NCBI RefSeq assembly: GCF_021538895.1
Contig: NZ_JADDRL010000065.1
Span: 1-55,545, forward strand
Length of the DNA stretch: 55,545 bases
Origin: Streptomyces olivochromogenes
GTDB taxonomy: Bacteria > Actinomycetota > Actinomycetes > Streptomycetales > Streptomycetaceae
Reading direction: 5' to 3'
In this document: one piece after another, positions 7,778 through 14,603 of the stretch
How the letters are laid out: each line of letters starts with the position of its first letter
Numbering within the stretch: the first letter of the stretch is position 1
Program-made: the position numbers and the translations under genes
The notes under the pieces: generated by a model
The model's database searches: none
What the model was told of the DNA's origin: nothing
What the model saw: only the letters and a program-made list of their open reading frames with translations

Positions 7778-9211
7778 ATGCCCCGCCGCCACATCCGCGT
7801 GACCGGCGCCCCCGATGCCCCTCTCCGGGCCGCCCTCACCGCGTTGCGCAGTCGCCTCGGTGTGCCCGAGGGCTTTCCGGCCGAGGTGCTCGCCGAGGCC
7901 GAGCGGGCCGCGAAGGCCCCCGTCCTTCCCTCGTACGAGGCCACCGACATCCCCTTCTTCACGGTCGGCCGGCCCGACGCCGGCGGCCTGGACCGGGCGA
8001 CGCACCTGTCCCGGCACGGTGGTGGCTACCGCGTGCGGTACGCCGTCGCCGACCTCGCCGCCTTCGTCGTACCCGGCGGAGCCCTGGACGCGGAGACCCA
8101 CCGGCGGGCCATCACCCTCCACTTCCCGGACCGCGAGGTCCCGCTGCACCCCGCCGTCCTCGGCGAGGGCGCCGCGAGCCTGCTGCCGGACCAGGACCGT
8201 CCGGCGGTCCTGTGGACGATCGACCTGGACGCCGAGGCGCGTACCCGGGCCGTCGACGTCCGCCGCGCCCTCGTCCGCAGCCGCGCCCGGCTCGACCACG
8301 CGGACGTGCGGCGGCGGATCGACGGCGGCACCGCCGAGGAACCGGTCGCGCTGCTCAAGGAGATCGGCGAGGCCCGCGAGCGACTGGAGGTCGAGCGCGG
8401 CGGCATCTCCCTGTGCGTGCCCGAGCAGGAGATCACCGAACGGGGCGCCGGCTATGACCCGACCTTCCACGCCCCGCCGCCCGCCGAGGGCTGGGCCGCC
8501 CAGCTCTCCCTGCTCACCGGCATGGCGGCGGCCGACCTGATGCTGGCCAACGGCACCGGCGTCCTGCGCACCCTCCCCGCCGCCCCGGACGGCGCAGTCG
8601 CCCGGCTGCGCCGTACCGCGCACGCCCTGGGCATCGACTGGCCGCACCACGTGTCGTACGCGGCGCTGGTCCGCTCCCTGGACCCGCACCACCCCGACCA
8701 CGCGGCCTTCCTCCAGGAGTGCACGACCCTGCTGCGCGGCGCGGGCTGCACCGTCTTCCGGGACGGCGCCCTGCCCGCGATCACCACACACGCCGCCGTC
8801 GCCGCCCCCTACGCCCCCTGCACGGCCCCCTTGCACCGTCTCGCCGACCGCTACGCCGCCGAGCTCTGCCTCGCGGCCGCCGCCGGACAGGCCCCGCCCG
8901 ACCGGGTGCTCGCCGCGCTCGACGCGCTGCCCGGGCGGATGGCCGAGGGCTCGCGGCGCGCGGGGACCGTCGAGCGGGAGGTCGTCGGCCTCGTCGAGGC
9001 CGCGCTGCTGCGGGACCGGGTGGGGGAGGTCTTCGACGGCTGCGTGGTGGACCTCGACGAGCACCGGCCCACCGCCGGGACCGTACAGCTTCGCTCGCCC
9101 GCCGCGACCGGCCGGATCGAGGGCGACCGCCTCCCCCTGGGGGAGCGGCTGCCGGTCCGGCTCACCCGGGCGGATCCGGGAGCGGCACAGGTGCTGTTCG
9201 TGCCCGCGTGA
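7778..9211 (+). CDS. RNB-domain protein, probable inactive ribonuclease II homologue
   Basis: A 477-residue relative of RNase II/R exoribonucleases. The RNB fold is recognisable from RYAVADLAAFVVPGGALD, LHFPDREVPLHPAVLGEGAASLLPDQDRPAVLWTIDL, and the later YAALVRSLDP, PYAPCTAPLHRLADRY and ERLPVRLTRADP segments. In active enzymes the metal site is a D-x5-DLDQA-like segment directly after the domain start; here it reads TVGRPDAGGLDRATHL (about residues 63-78), so two of the conserved aspartates are Gly while one is kept. There is no cold-shock or S1 module. ATG at 7778 begins MPRRHIRVTG with no strong Shine-Dalgarno. Alternative: an active enzyme using different ligands. Divergent from YaaA; 50-base tail overlap with the next gene. 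Confidence 0.85.
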   Translation: MPRRHIRVTGAPDAPLRAALTALRSRLGVPEGFPAEVLAEAERAAKAPVLPSYEATDIPFFTVGRPDAGGLDRATHLSRHGGGYRVRYAVADLAAFVVPGGALDAETHRRAITLHFPDREVPLHPAVLGEGAASLLPDQDRPAVLWTIDLDAEARTRAVDVRRALVRSRARLDHADVRRRIDGGTAEEPVALLKEIGEARERLEVERGGISLCVPEQEITERGAGYDPTFHAPPPAEGWAAQLSLLTGMAAADLMLANGTGVLRTLPAAPDGAVARLRRTAHALGIDWPHHVSYAALVRSLDPHHPDHAAFLQECTTLLRGAGCTVFRDGALPAITTHAAVAAPYAPCTAPLHRLADRYAAELCLAAAAGQAPPDRVLAALDALPGRMAEGSRRAGTVEREVVGLVEAALLRDRVGEVFDGCVVDLDEHRPTAGTVQLRSPAATGRIEGDRLPLGERLPVRLTRADPGAAQVLFVPA

Positions 9212-9779
9212 GCGCGCCTTTGAGCGCGCCCACGAGGTGATCGGCCTCGTCGGCGTGCAGACGGACCGTGGTCACCTCGCGGCGCCGCCCGAGGAGGCCG
9301 ACGTGGGTGACGGGCCCGGTGAGGTCGAGGGTGACGGTGGTCTGCGCGCCCACCGCGATGTTCAGCGCGGCGGTGTCCGCGCCGTCGTGGGTGCTGCGCG
9401 TCTCGCGGCGCACGGTCGCGATCCGCTCCAGCGGTATGCGCAGGTCCAGCCGGACGCCGTTGCGGACCCGGACCGCGTCCGCCTCCAGCACGTGCGGGCG
9501 GACCACGGACGCCGCGTGCAGGGCGACGATCAGCACCACGGTGTACACGTCCAGCACGAGCACCACCCGGTGCACGCTCGGCCAGTCGCGCAGCAGCACG
9601 GACATGGTGAGCGTCTCGATCACGCACACGAAGGCGAACCCGGCCATCACGGCGCCCTGGCCCCGCGTATACCCGAACCCCCGCCCCCCGGCCGTCCCAT
9701 GGGTGCGCCGGGCGATCCACAGCGCCAGGCTCGCCAGCAGCCGCGCCTCGTGCCGGACCAGGGCGTACGCCGTCCTCAT
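9162..9779 (-). CDS. Small membrane protein with C-terminal PH-like domain
   Basis: A 205-residue protein of unknown function. Two hydrophobic helices (about residues 44-64 and 70-92) are followed by a soluble beta-rich domain with LEADAVRVRNGVRLDLRIP-type strands and ERIATVRRETRS, a pattern seen in bacterial PH-like membrane proteins. Its ATG overlaps the stop of the MerR gene (ATGA at 9776-9779), so translation is coupled and the MerR protein probably controls both. The 3' end runs 50 bases into the convergent RNB gene. No catalytic motif is visible. Confidence 0.8.
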   Translation of the reverse strand: MRTAYALVRHEARLLASLALWIARRTHGTAGGRGFGYTRGQGAVMAGFAFVCVIETLTMSVLLRDWPSVHRVVLVLDVYTVVLIVALHAASVVRPHVLEADAVRVRNGVRLDLRIPLERIATVRRETRSTHDGADTAALNIAVGAQTTVTLDLTGPVTHVGLLGRRREVTTVRLHADEADHLVGALKGALTRARTAPVPLPDPPG

Positions 9780-10522
9780 GTCCGCTCCTCGGTGACGATC
9801 CGCAGCGCGCGCCGGATCGCCTCCGCCTGCGCCGGGGCGAAGTCCGCGTAGAAGGCGCGGAGGAAAGGGGCGTCCCGGTCCAGGTCCGCCTCGGGGACCA
9901 GCTCCGGCGGGATGCAGGCGGCGAGGGCCCGCGCCGCGTCCGCCACGCGCGGGTCGTCCGGGCCGGCGTCCGCCAGCCCGTCGAGCAGCGCGTACGCCTC
10001 CTTCGCCCGGTCCAGGTTCTCCGGTGAGCCGAGCGTGCCGCGCAGCGCGGTCAGCAGCCGTTCGCGTACCTCGGCGGGCGCCCCGGTGTCGAGCAGCGTG
10101 AGGATCTCGCGGTCCTTCGCGGCCATGGGGGAGTCGGAGGCGGGCAGCCCGGCGAGCAGCGGGGCCAGCTCGGGGGAGACGGGACCGTCGGCGGGCAGTT
10201 CCCCGGCGTCCAGCAGCGTCCGCAGCCGGGCCCGGCGGTCGCGGATCTCCGCCTCCTGCCGGGCCAGGTCCTCGTCCAGCTCGGTCAGCACCTCGACGAG
10301 GTCCTTGCCGGCGTCCTGGGCGAGTACGTCCCGTACCTCCGCGAGGCCCAGACCGAGTTCGGTGAGCCGCCGGATCCGGGCGAGTACGACGGCGTGCCGG
10401 AGGGTGTAGTTCCGGTACCGGTTGGGGTGCCGCTCCGGCTCGGGCAGCAGGCCCAGGTGGTGGTAGTGCCGCACGGTGCGCGTGGTGACGCCCACGGTGG
10501 CGGCGAGTTCTCCGATCCGCAT
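9776..10522 (-). CDS. MerR-family transcriptional regulator
   Basis: A 248-residue regulator. The winged helix-turn-helix is at the N-terminus (MRIGELAATVGVTTRTVRHYHHLGLL, then NRYRNYTLRHAVVLARIRRLTELGLGLAEVRDVL), followed by the dimerising helix (DLVEVLTELDEDLARQEAEIRDRRARLRTLL) and a long all-helical C-terminal domain of about 140 residues that could bind a ligand; no metal-binding Cys pattern is present. The promoter upstream has a 19-bp spacer with a dyad inside it, the MerR operator layout, and places the transcript start at or next to the ATG, so the mRNA is probably leaderless. First gene of a coupled pair with the membrane protein. Confidence 0.93.
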   Translation of the reverse strand: MRIGELAATVGVTTRTVRHYHHLGLLPEPERHPNRYRNYTLRHAVVLARIRRLTELGLGLAEVRDVLAQDAGKDLVEVLTELDEDLARQEAEIRDRRARLRTLLDAGELPADGPVSPELAPLLAGLPASDSPMAAKDREILTLLDTGAPAEVRERLLTALRGTLGSPENLDRAKEAYALLDGLADAGPDDPRVADAARALAACIPPELVPEADLDRDAPFLRAFYADFAPAQAEAIRRALRIVTEERT

Positions 10523-10528
10523 GGAACC

Positions 10529-10559
10529 AGTACAGACGTTGACGTTGCGGCAAGGTCAA
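10529..10559 (-). promoter_or_regulatory. MerR-type promoter with 19-bp spacer and internal dyad
   Basis: On the reverse strand a -35 box TTGACC (10559-10554) and a -10 box TGTACT (10534-10529) are separated by 19 bp. GACCTTGC-C-GCAACGTC (10557-10541) is a dyad with 7 of 8 matches in each arm and sits over the -35/spacer. MerR proteins twist such over-long promoters to activate them. The predicted start is at about 10522, the first base of the merR ATG. Confidence 0.7.
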
Positions 10560-10682
10560 GCGCGGCGGGCGGGGGGTGTCCGCGGCACCCGACCAGCAAG
10601 CCGAGGACACCGCGGCATGGAAGCCGGGCCCAAAGGCGTTGTACCTCTGCGGAGCGCACGCGGGGGTTCGAGGGGGTACGAG

Positions 10683-11507
10683 ATGGCGGAACAGGCACGC
10701 TGGACCCGGGCCAGGCTTGGCCCCTGCGGCCCACACCTCGACCTGCTGACGGCCCGCTTCGACAAGCACGTCTACGCCCCGCACGCCCACGAGGAGTTCA
10801 CCGTCGGCGTCTGCGTCGGCGGCTCCGAGGTCATCGACTACCGCGGCGGCCGCATCCGCACCGGCCCGGCCTCCCTCGTCGTCCTGGCCCCCGGCGAGGT
10901 GCACACCGGCGGACCCGCCACCGCCACCGACGGCTACGCCTACCGCGCCCTGTACGCCGACCCCGCGCTGCTCGGCGACGGCGTCCGCGGCGGACAGCCG
11001 CACTTTCGCGAACCGCTCATCGACGACCCCGAACTGGCCGCGGCCTTCCGGTCGGCCCACACCGACCTGGCCCGCCACCCCGACCCCCTGGAGGTCGAGT
11101 CCCGCCTGCCCTGGCTGCTCGCCGCCCTGGTCAGCCGCCACTCCACGGCGACCATCGCCCCGGACCGGATCGCCGGCGCGCACGGGATAGCGCTGAGCGT
11201 CCGCGACCGCCTCGCCGACGACCTCACCACCCCGCCCTCCCTCGCCGCGCTCGCCGCCGACCTGGGCCTGTCCCGCTACCAGCTCCTGCGCGCCTTCCGT
11301 ACGACGATGGGGCTCCCGCCCTACGCCTGGCTCGCCCAGTACCGGGTGACCCGGGCCCGCGCCCTGCTGGAGGCGGGACTGCGCCCCGCCGAGGTCGCAC
11401 CGCTGGTGGGCTTCGCCGACCAGGCGCACCTCACCCGCTGGTTCCGCCGGGTGCTGGGGGTCACCCCGGCGGCATACCGCAACAGCGTTCAAGACACCTG
11501 GCGCTGA
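10683..11507 (+). CDS. AraC-family transcriptional regulator
   Basis: A 274-residue regulator with an N-terminal AraC-type cupin sensor domain (PHAHEEFTVGVCVGG, RTGPASLVVLAPGEVHTG, residues about 25-75) and a C-terminal double helix-turn-helix (PSLAALAADLGLSRYQLLRAF, then PAEVAPLVGFADQAHLTRWF, ending GVTPAAYR). ATG at 10683 follows a GAGGGGG-type ribosome binding site. The DMT exporter starts 20 bases downstream, so they form an operon: AraC regulators of this subtype are often paired with an EamA or LysE exporter. Ligand unknown. The segment 10560-10682 upstream holds its promoter; no clear boxes were picked out. Confidence 0.9.
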   Translation: MAEQARWTRARLGPCGPHLDLLTARFDKHVYAPHAHEEFTVGVCVGGSEVIDYRGGRIRTGPASLVVLAPGEVHTGGPATATDGYAYRALYADPALLGDGVRGGQPHFREPLIDDPELAAAFRSAHTDLARHPDPLEVESRLPWLLAALVSRHSTATIAPDRIAGAHGIALSVRDRLADDLTTPPSLAALAADLGLSRYQLLRAFRTTMGLPPYAWLAQYRVTRARALLEAGLRPAEVAPLVGFADQAHLTRWFRRVLGVTPAAYRNSVQDTWR

Positions 11508-11526
11508 CCCGGCCGAAACTCGCCGT

Positions 11527-12456
11527 ATGACTGCACGCGGCTGGTTCCTGTTCTCCCTGATGGGAGTGGTCTGGGGCATCCCCTATCTGATGATCAAGGT
11601 GGCGGTGGACGAGGTGTCCCCGTCGATGGTGGTCTTCACGCGCTGCGCGCTCGGCGCGGCCCTCCTGCTCCCGTTCGCCCTCGGCCAGGGCGGCCTGACC
11701 AGGACCGTACGGACCCACTGGCGCCCCATGCTGGCCTTCGCGTGCATCGAGATCATGGTCCCCTGGTTCACCCTCACCGACGCCGAACGGCACCTGTCCA
11801 GCTCCACCGCGGGCCTGCTGATCGCGGGCGTGCCGATCGTCGGCGTGGTCCTGGCCCGCTGCCTGGGCGACACCGAACGGCTCGGCGTGCGCCGGGCGTC
11901 CGGGCTGGCCCTGGGCCTGGCCGGCGTCGCGGTCCTCACCGTCCCCCACCTGACCGGCGGCGACGCGCGCTCCCTGGTCGAGGTCCTGCTGACGGTGCTG
12001 GGCTACGCGACCGCGCCCCTGATAGCCGCCCGCCACCTCAAGAACGTCTCCACGCTCCAGCTCACGGCGCCCTGCCTGGCCCTGGCCGCCCTGGTCTACG
12101 CCCCCGCGGCCGCGGTCACCTGGCCGTCCACCGTCCCGTCCGCGCAGACCCTGACCGCCCTCGCCGGCCTGGGCGTCCTGTGCACGGCGCTCGCCTTCAT
12201 CGCCTTCCTGGAGCTGATCAAGGAGGCGGGTCCGACCCGGGCCACGGTGTTCACGTACGTCAACCCGGCGGTCGCGGTGGCGGCCGGGGCGCTGTTCCTG
12301 GACGAGCCGCTGACCGCCTCCGTCGCCGCCGCCTTCACTCTGATCCTGGCGGGCTCGGTACTGGCGACGGCCGCCGGCCCGAGCGGTCCCGCACGCCCGG
12401 TAACATGGTCGACACGGCAGACGAGCCGGGCGGACGGCCGCGTGGAGTCCCCCTAG
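11527..12456 (+). CDS. EamA/DMT-family exporter
   Basis: A 309-residue inner-membrane protein with ten predicted helices arranged as two EamA repeats. Typical features are the N-terminal WGIPYLMIKVAVDEVSP, PSMVVFTRCALGAALLLPF, and in the second half AFIAFLELIKEAGPTRATVF followed by NPAVAVAAGALFLDEPLT. Members export amino acids, metabolites or drugs; the substrate is not evident. It follows the AraC gene by 20 bases. Its last 14 codons or so extend into the 5' end of rnpB, and the rnpB promoter lies in its 3' coding region; the final residues (TSRADGRVESP) are therefore dictated by the RNA sequence. An upstream stop is absent, so the overlap seems real. Confidence 0.9.
   Translation: MTARGWFLFSLMGVVWGIPYLMIKVAVDEVSPSMVVFTRCALGAALLLPFALGQGGLTRTVRTHWRPMLAFACIEIMVPWFTLTDAERHLSSSTAGLLIAGVPIVGVVLARCLGDTERLGVRRASGLALGLAGVAVLTVPHLTGGDARSLVEVLLTVLGYATAPLIAARHLKNVSTLQLTAPCLALAALVYAPAAAVTWPSTVPSAQTLTALAGLGVLCTALAFIAFLELIKEAGPTRATVFTYVNPAVAVAAGALFLDEPLTASVAAAFTLILAGSVLATAAGPSGPARPVTWSTRQTSRADGRVESP
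12401..12406 (+). promoter_or_regulatory. Probable -10 box of rnpB
   Basis: TAACAT lies 10 bases before the predicted 5' end of the RNase P RNA and is the only AT-rich hexamer in the area. It is inside the coding region of the DMT exporter. No good -35 hexamer is visible at the usual distance. Confidence 0.5.
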
Positions 12457-12826
12457 GGGGGCTTCCCGAGGAACGTCCGGGCTCCACAGGGCAGGGTGGT
12501 GGCTAACGGCCACCCGGGGTGACCCGCGGGACAGTGCCACAGAAAACAGACCGCCGGGGATCTCGGTCCTCGGTAAGGGTGAAACGGTGGTGTAAGAGAC
12601 CACCAGTGCCCAGGGTGACCTGGGCAGCTAGGTAAACCCCACCTGGAGCAAGGTCAAAAGGAAACACCCCGGTGTTTCTGCGCGGACGTTCGAGGGCTGC
12701 CCGCCCGAGTCCGCGGGTAGACCGCACGAGGCCGACGGCAACGCCGGCCCTAGATGGATGGCCGTCGCCCCGGACTCCGCGAGGAACCGGGGAACAGAAC
12801 CCGGCGTACAGCTCGGCTCGTCTGCC
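12416..12826 (+). ncRNA. rnpB: RNase P RNA component
   Basis: About 410 nt, type A actinobacterial RNase P RNA, the catalytic subunit that removes 5' leaders from pre-tRNAs. The ends pair as helix P1: GGCAGACGAGCC (12416-12427) is complementary to GGCTCGTCTGCC (12815-12826). Conserved core elements are visible: GAGGAACGTCCGGGCTCC near the 5' end (P3/P4 region), CCACAGAAAACAGACCGCC (12538-12556), GGTAAGGGTGAAACGGTG, GTAAGAGACCACC, and near the 3' end the GAACAGAACCCGGCGTACAG (P4 strand). The ends are predicted from P1 and may be off by a few bases. The 5' end overlaps the DMT exporter gene. Confidence 0.97.
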
Positions 12827-12831
12827 CTTAT

Positions 12832-12855
12832 GGCCTTGACCTGGGAGTCAAGGCC
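12832..12855 (+). terminator. Hairpin downstream of rnpB
   Basis: GGCCTTGAC (12832-12840) and GTCAAGGCC (12847-12855) form a perfect 9-bp stem with a 6-base loop, 6 bases after the RNase P RNA end. There is no U-tract, as is usual for Streptomyces terminators. It may also serve the convergent gene ending at 12914. Confidence 0.65.
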
Positions 12856-12913
12856 GCTCCGGCGTCGGTGAAGTCCTTCGGCGTGCTCTCGTACGAGTCG
12901 AGGTCCGAATCCG

Positions 12914-13570
12914 CTAAGCCGCGGCGATCCGCCGGCGGACCGACTCCAGCCACTGCCGAAGTGACATCCCCTGCGGGGGCATCAGGTCGAGCCCCAGAGC
13001 CGTCGCCGCGTCGTGGAGTTCCTGGTCCGAGGAGACCAGGGCCAGGAGTTCACCGAGCTCTCGCGCTGCCCGTGCATGATCCTCCGGTTCGGATTGGCTG
13101 ACGTACTCATCGAGAGCCTCGTCGCGGGATTCGTAGAGGTAGGAGAAATCCCGGTGGAAGTAGGCCCCGAGCAACTGGCTCACCTCGGGGAACCGCTCGT
13201 TCCATTCCCAGGCGTTCTGCGGGTTCGCCCGGGGAACGTGTGACGGGTCCTGCAAGAGCCGGTGGAGATGGTCCCTGGCGATGCGCAGGCAGTCCTCCAC
13301 GCTTGCCCCCGTCGGTGGGCGGATGCGCGGCAGGTTCTCCACGTCGCCGGCGATCTCCTCGGCGAAGAGCCCGACCGAGAGCAGGTCGTCGATCTGCTGC
13401 ACCGCCGTTGCGGCGCGTGCGGGATCCCGGGCGGTGACCCTGAGATAGGAGTCCAGACCAGGACCCGGGGTCTCCGGTGTGTCGGAGAACGTGAAGCCGG
13501 CGTACGCATAGGCCTCCAGCAGGTTGCTGAGTTCATGGAATCGCCGGCCCGGCGGAAGTGCCTGACTCAT
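12914..13570 (-). CDS. Tandem CdiI-like putative immunity protein
   Basis: A 218-residue cytosolic protein made of two related halves. Each half has the pattern of the contact-dependent growth inhibition immunity family (CdiI_2-like): first FHELSNLLEAYAYAGFTFSD to about residue 105 with the ending SVEDCLRIARDHL; then FPEVSQLLGAYFHRDFSYLY, DEALDEYVSQSEPED and the ending SLRQWLESVRRRI. ATG at 13570 follows GGAG at 6 bases; a TTG four codons earlier is possible. No toxin, polymorphic-toxin or secretion gene lies beside it, so it is an orphan. Codon third positions are less GC-biased than in its neighbours, hinting at transfer. The family call is by pattern recall and is moderate. Confidence 0.65.
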   Translation of the reverse strand: MSQALPPGRRFHELSNLLEAYAYAGFTFSDTPETPGPGLDSYLRVTARDPARAATAVQQIDDLLSVGLFAEEIAGDVENLPRIRPPTGASVEDCLRIARDHLHRLLQDPSHVPRANPQNAWEWNERFPEVSQLLGAYFHRDFSYLYESRDEALDEYVSQSEPEDHARAARELGELLALVSSDQELHDAATALGLDLMPPQGMSLRQWLESVRRRIAAA

Positions 13571-13689
13571 GGGTTGCTCCAAGCGCGCGTATCAGGGCTG
13601 GGGGCTCTGCTCAGCCAGGTGGGTCGCGGTGCGCGGGAGCGGGCGAGGTCGGTCAACTCCCTTGTCGACCAGCCTGATCGAAGGGTTCT

Positions 13690-13707
13690 TGATCGCGAAC
13701 GCGATCA
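13690..13707. promoter_or_regulatory. Perfect 8-bp inverted repeat between divergent genes
   Basis: TGATCGCG (13690-13697) and CGCGATCA (13700-13707) flank two bases. It lies in the 242-base gap between the CdiI-like gene and the flavin reductase, about 105 bases before the latter. The size is that of a dimer operator. Otherwise the gap shows no convincing gene. Confidence 0.45.
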
Positions 13708-13812
13708 GGTCCATCCGGTCGTCCGAGGTGGCTCATCAGTGGTCCGGGCTTCGCCGCCCCTGCCGACGCGTCGCGCCGACCACGTGGCGTGTCCGGTTCG
13801 ATACTGGGTCGT

Positions 13813-14421
13813 ATGCGTGTCGAATACGATCCCGAGGCCATGGACAGGTCGGCCTTCTACAGGTTTCTGACCTCAGCCGTCGTGCCTCGCCCGATCGCCT
13901 GGGTGTCCACGGTCACCGCGGACGGGAGCACCGAGAACCTCGCCCCGCACTCGTTCTTCAGCATCGCCAGCACCGACCCGCCGATCGTCCAGTTCACCTC
14001 GATCGGCCGCAAGGATTCGCTGCGCAACGTCGAGGACACCGGGGAGTTCGTCGTCAACTTCTCCTCCCGGCCGCTGCTGGAGGCGATCAACGCCACCGCC
14101 GTCGACTTCCCCCGGCACGTCAGCGAGTTCGACGCCGCGGGCATCGAGCGGGAGGCCAGCAGGTGTGTGCGTCCGCCCAGGGTGGCCGCCTCCCATGTGG
14201 TCCTGGAGTGCCGGTCGCACACGACCTTGCGCATGGGCAACTGCACCCTCGTCTTCGGACGGGTGGTCCATGCCGCGGTGGACGAGGACTATCTCGTCGA
14301 CGACCGGCCCAGCAGCGAGCGGCTGCGTCCGCTCACCAAGCTCGGCGGCGACGAGTGGGGCACGCTCGGCGACGTACTGCACCTGAGCCGCATCCCGTAC
14401 GAGGAGCCCGGTCCCGGCTGA
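13813..14421 (+). CDS. Flavin reductase family protein (FMN-binding)
   Basis: A 202-residue protein of the flavin reductase-like split-barrel family that binds FMN and reduces it with NAD(P)H, often serving a monooxygenase. Diagnostic are the N-terminal VVPRPIAWVSTVTADGSTEN and LAPHSFFSIASTDPPIVQFT, the DSLRNVEDTGEFVVN segment, and the C-terminal RLRPLTKLGGDEW. ATG at 13813 follows no Shine-Dalgarno; a GATACT hexamer at 13800-13805 would put the transcript start near the ATG, suggesting a leaderless mRNA. No partner oxygenase is adjacent. A strong bidirectional hairpin follows at 14552. Confidence 0.9.
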   Translation: MRVEYDPEAMDRSAFYRFLTSAVVPRPIAWVSTVTADGSTENLAPHSFFSIASTDPPIVQFTSIGRKDSLRNVEDTGEFVVNFSSRPLLEAINATAVDFPRHVSEFDAAGIEREASRCVRPPRVAASHVVLECRSHTTLRMGNCTLVFGRVVHAAVDEDYLVDDRPSSERLRPLTKLGGDEWGTLGDVLHLSRIPYEEPGPG

Positions 14422-14551
14422 TCCGGGCGTACGCCGACCGGAGTTCAGGCGCCCGCTCCCGACCAGCGCGGGGCGGGGCCGTCTTTCGCGCCGACGCGCG
14501 CTTCTTTCGCCCGGACGCGAGACGGACCACCCGGTCCGCGGGAAGAGCGCG

Positions 14552-14589
14552 TGCGGTGCGAGCGGCCCCGTCGGGCCGCTCGCACCGCA
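14552..14589. terminator. Strong bidirectional hairpin terminator
   Basis: A perfect 17-bp stem, TGCGGTGCGAGCGGCCC (14552-14568) with its complement (14573-14589), and a 4-base loop CGTC. It sits between the convergent flavin reductase gene and the secreted-protein gene ending at 14604, and so can serve both. Confidence 0.85.
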
Positions 14590-14603
14590 GGTGGCGGCCG
14601 GTG

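Noticed and set aside
7688..9064. Long reverse-strand extension upstream of YaaA opposite the RNB gene
   Set aside because: The YaaA family start is the GTG at 7687 with a good ribosome binding site; the extension mirrors RNB codons.
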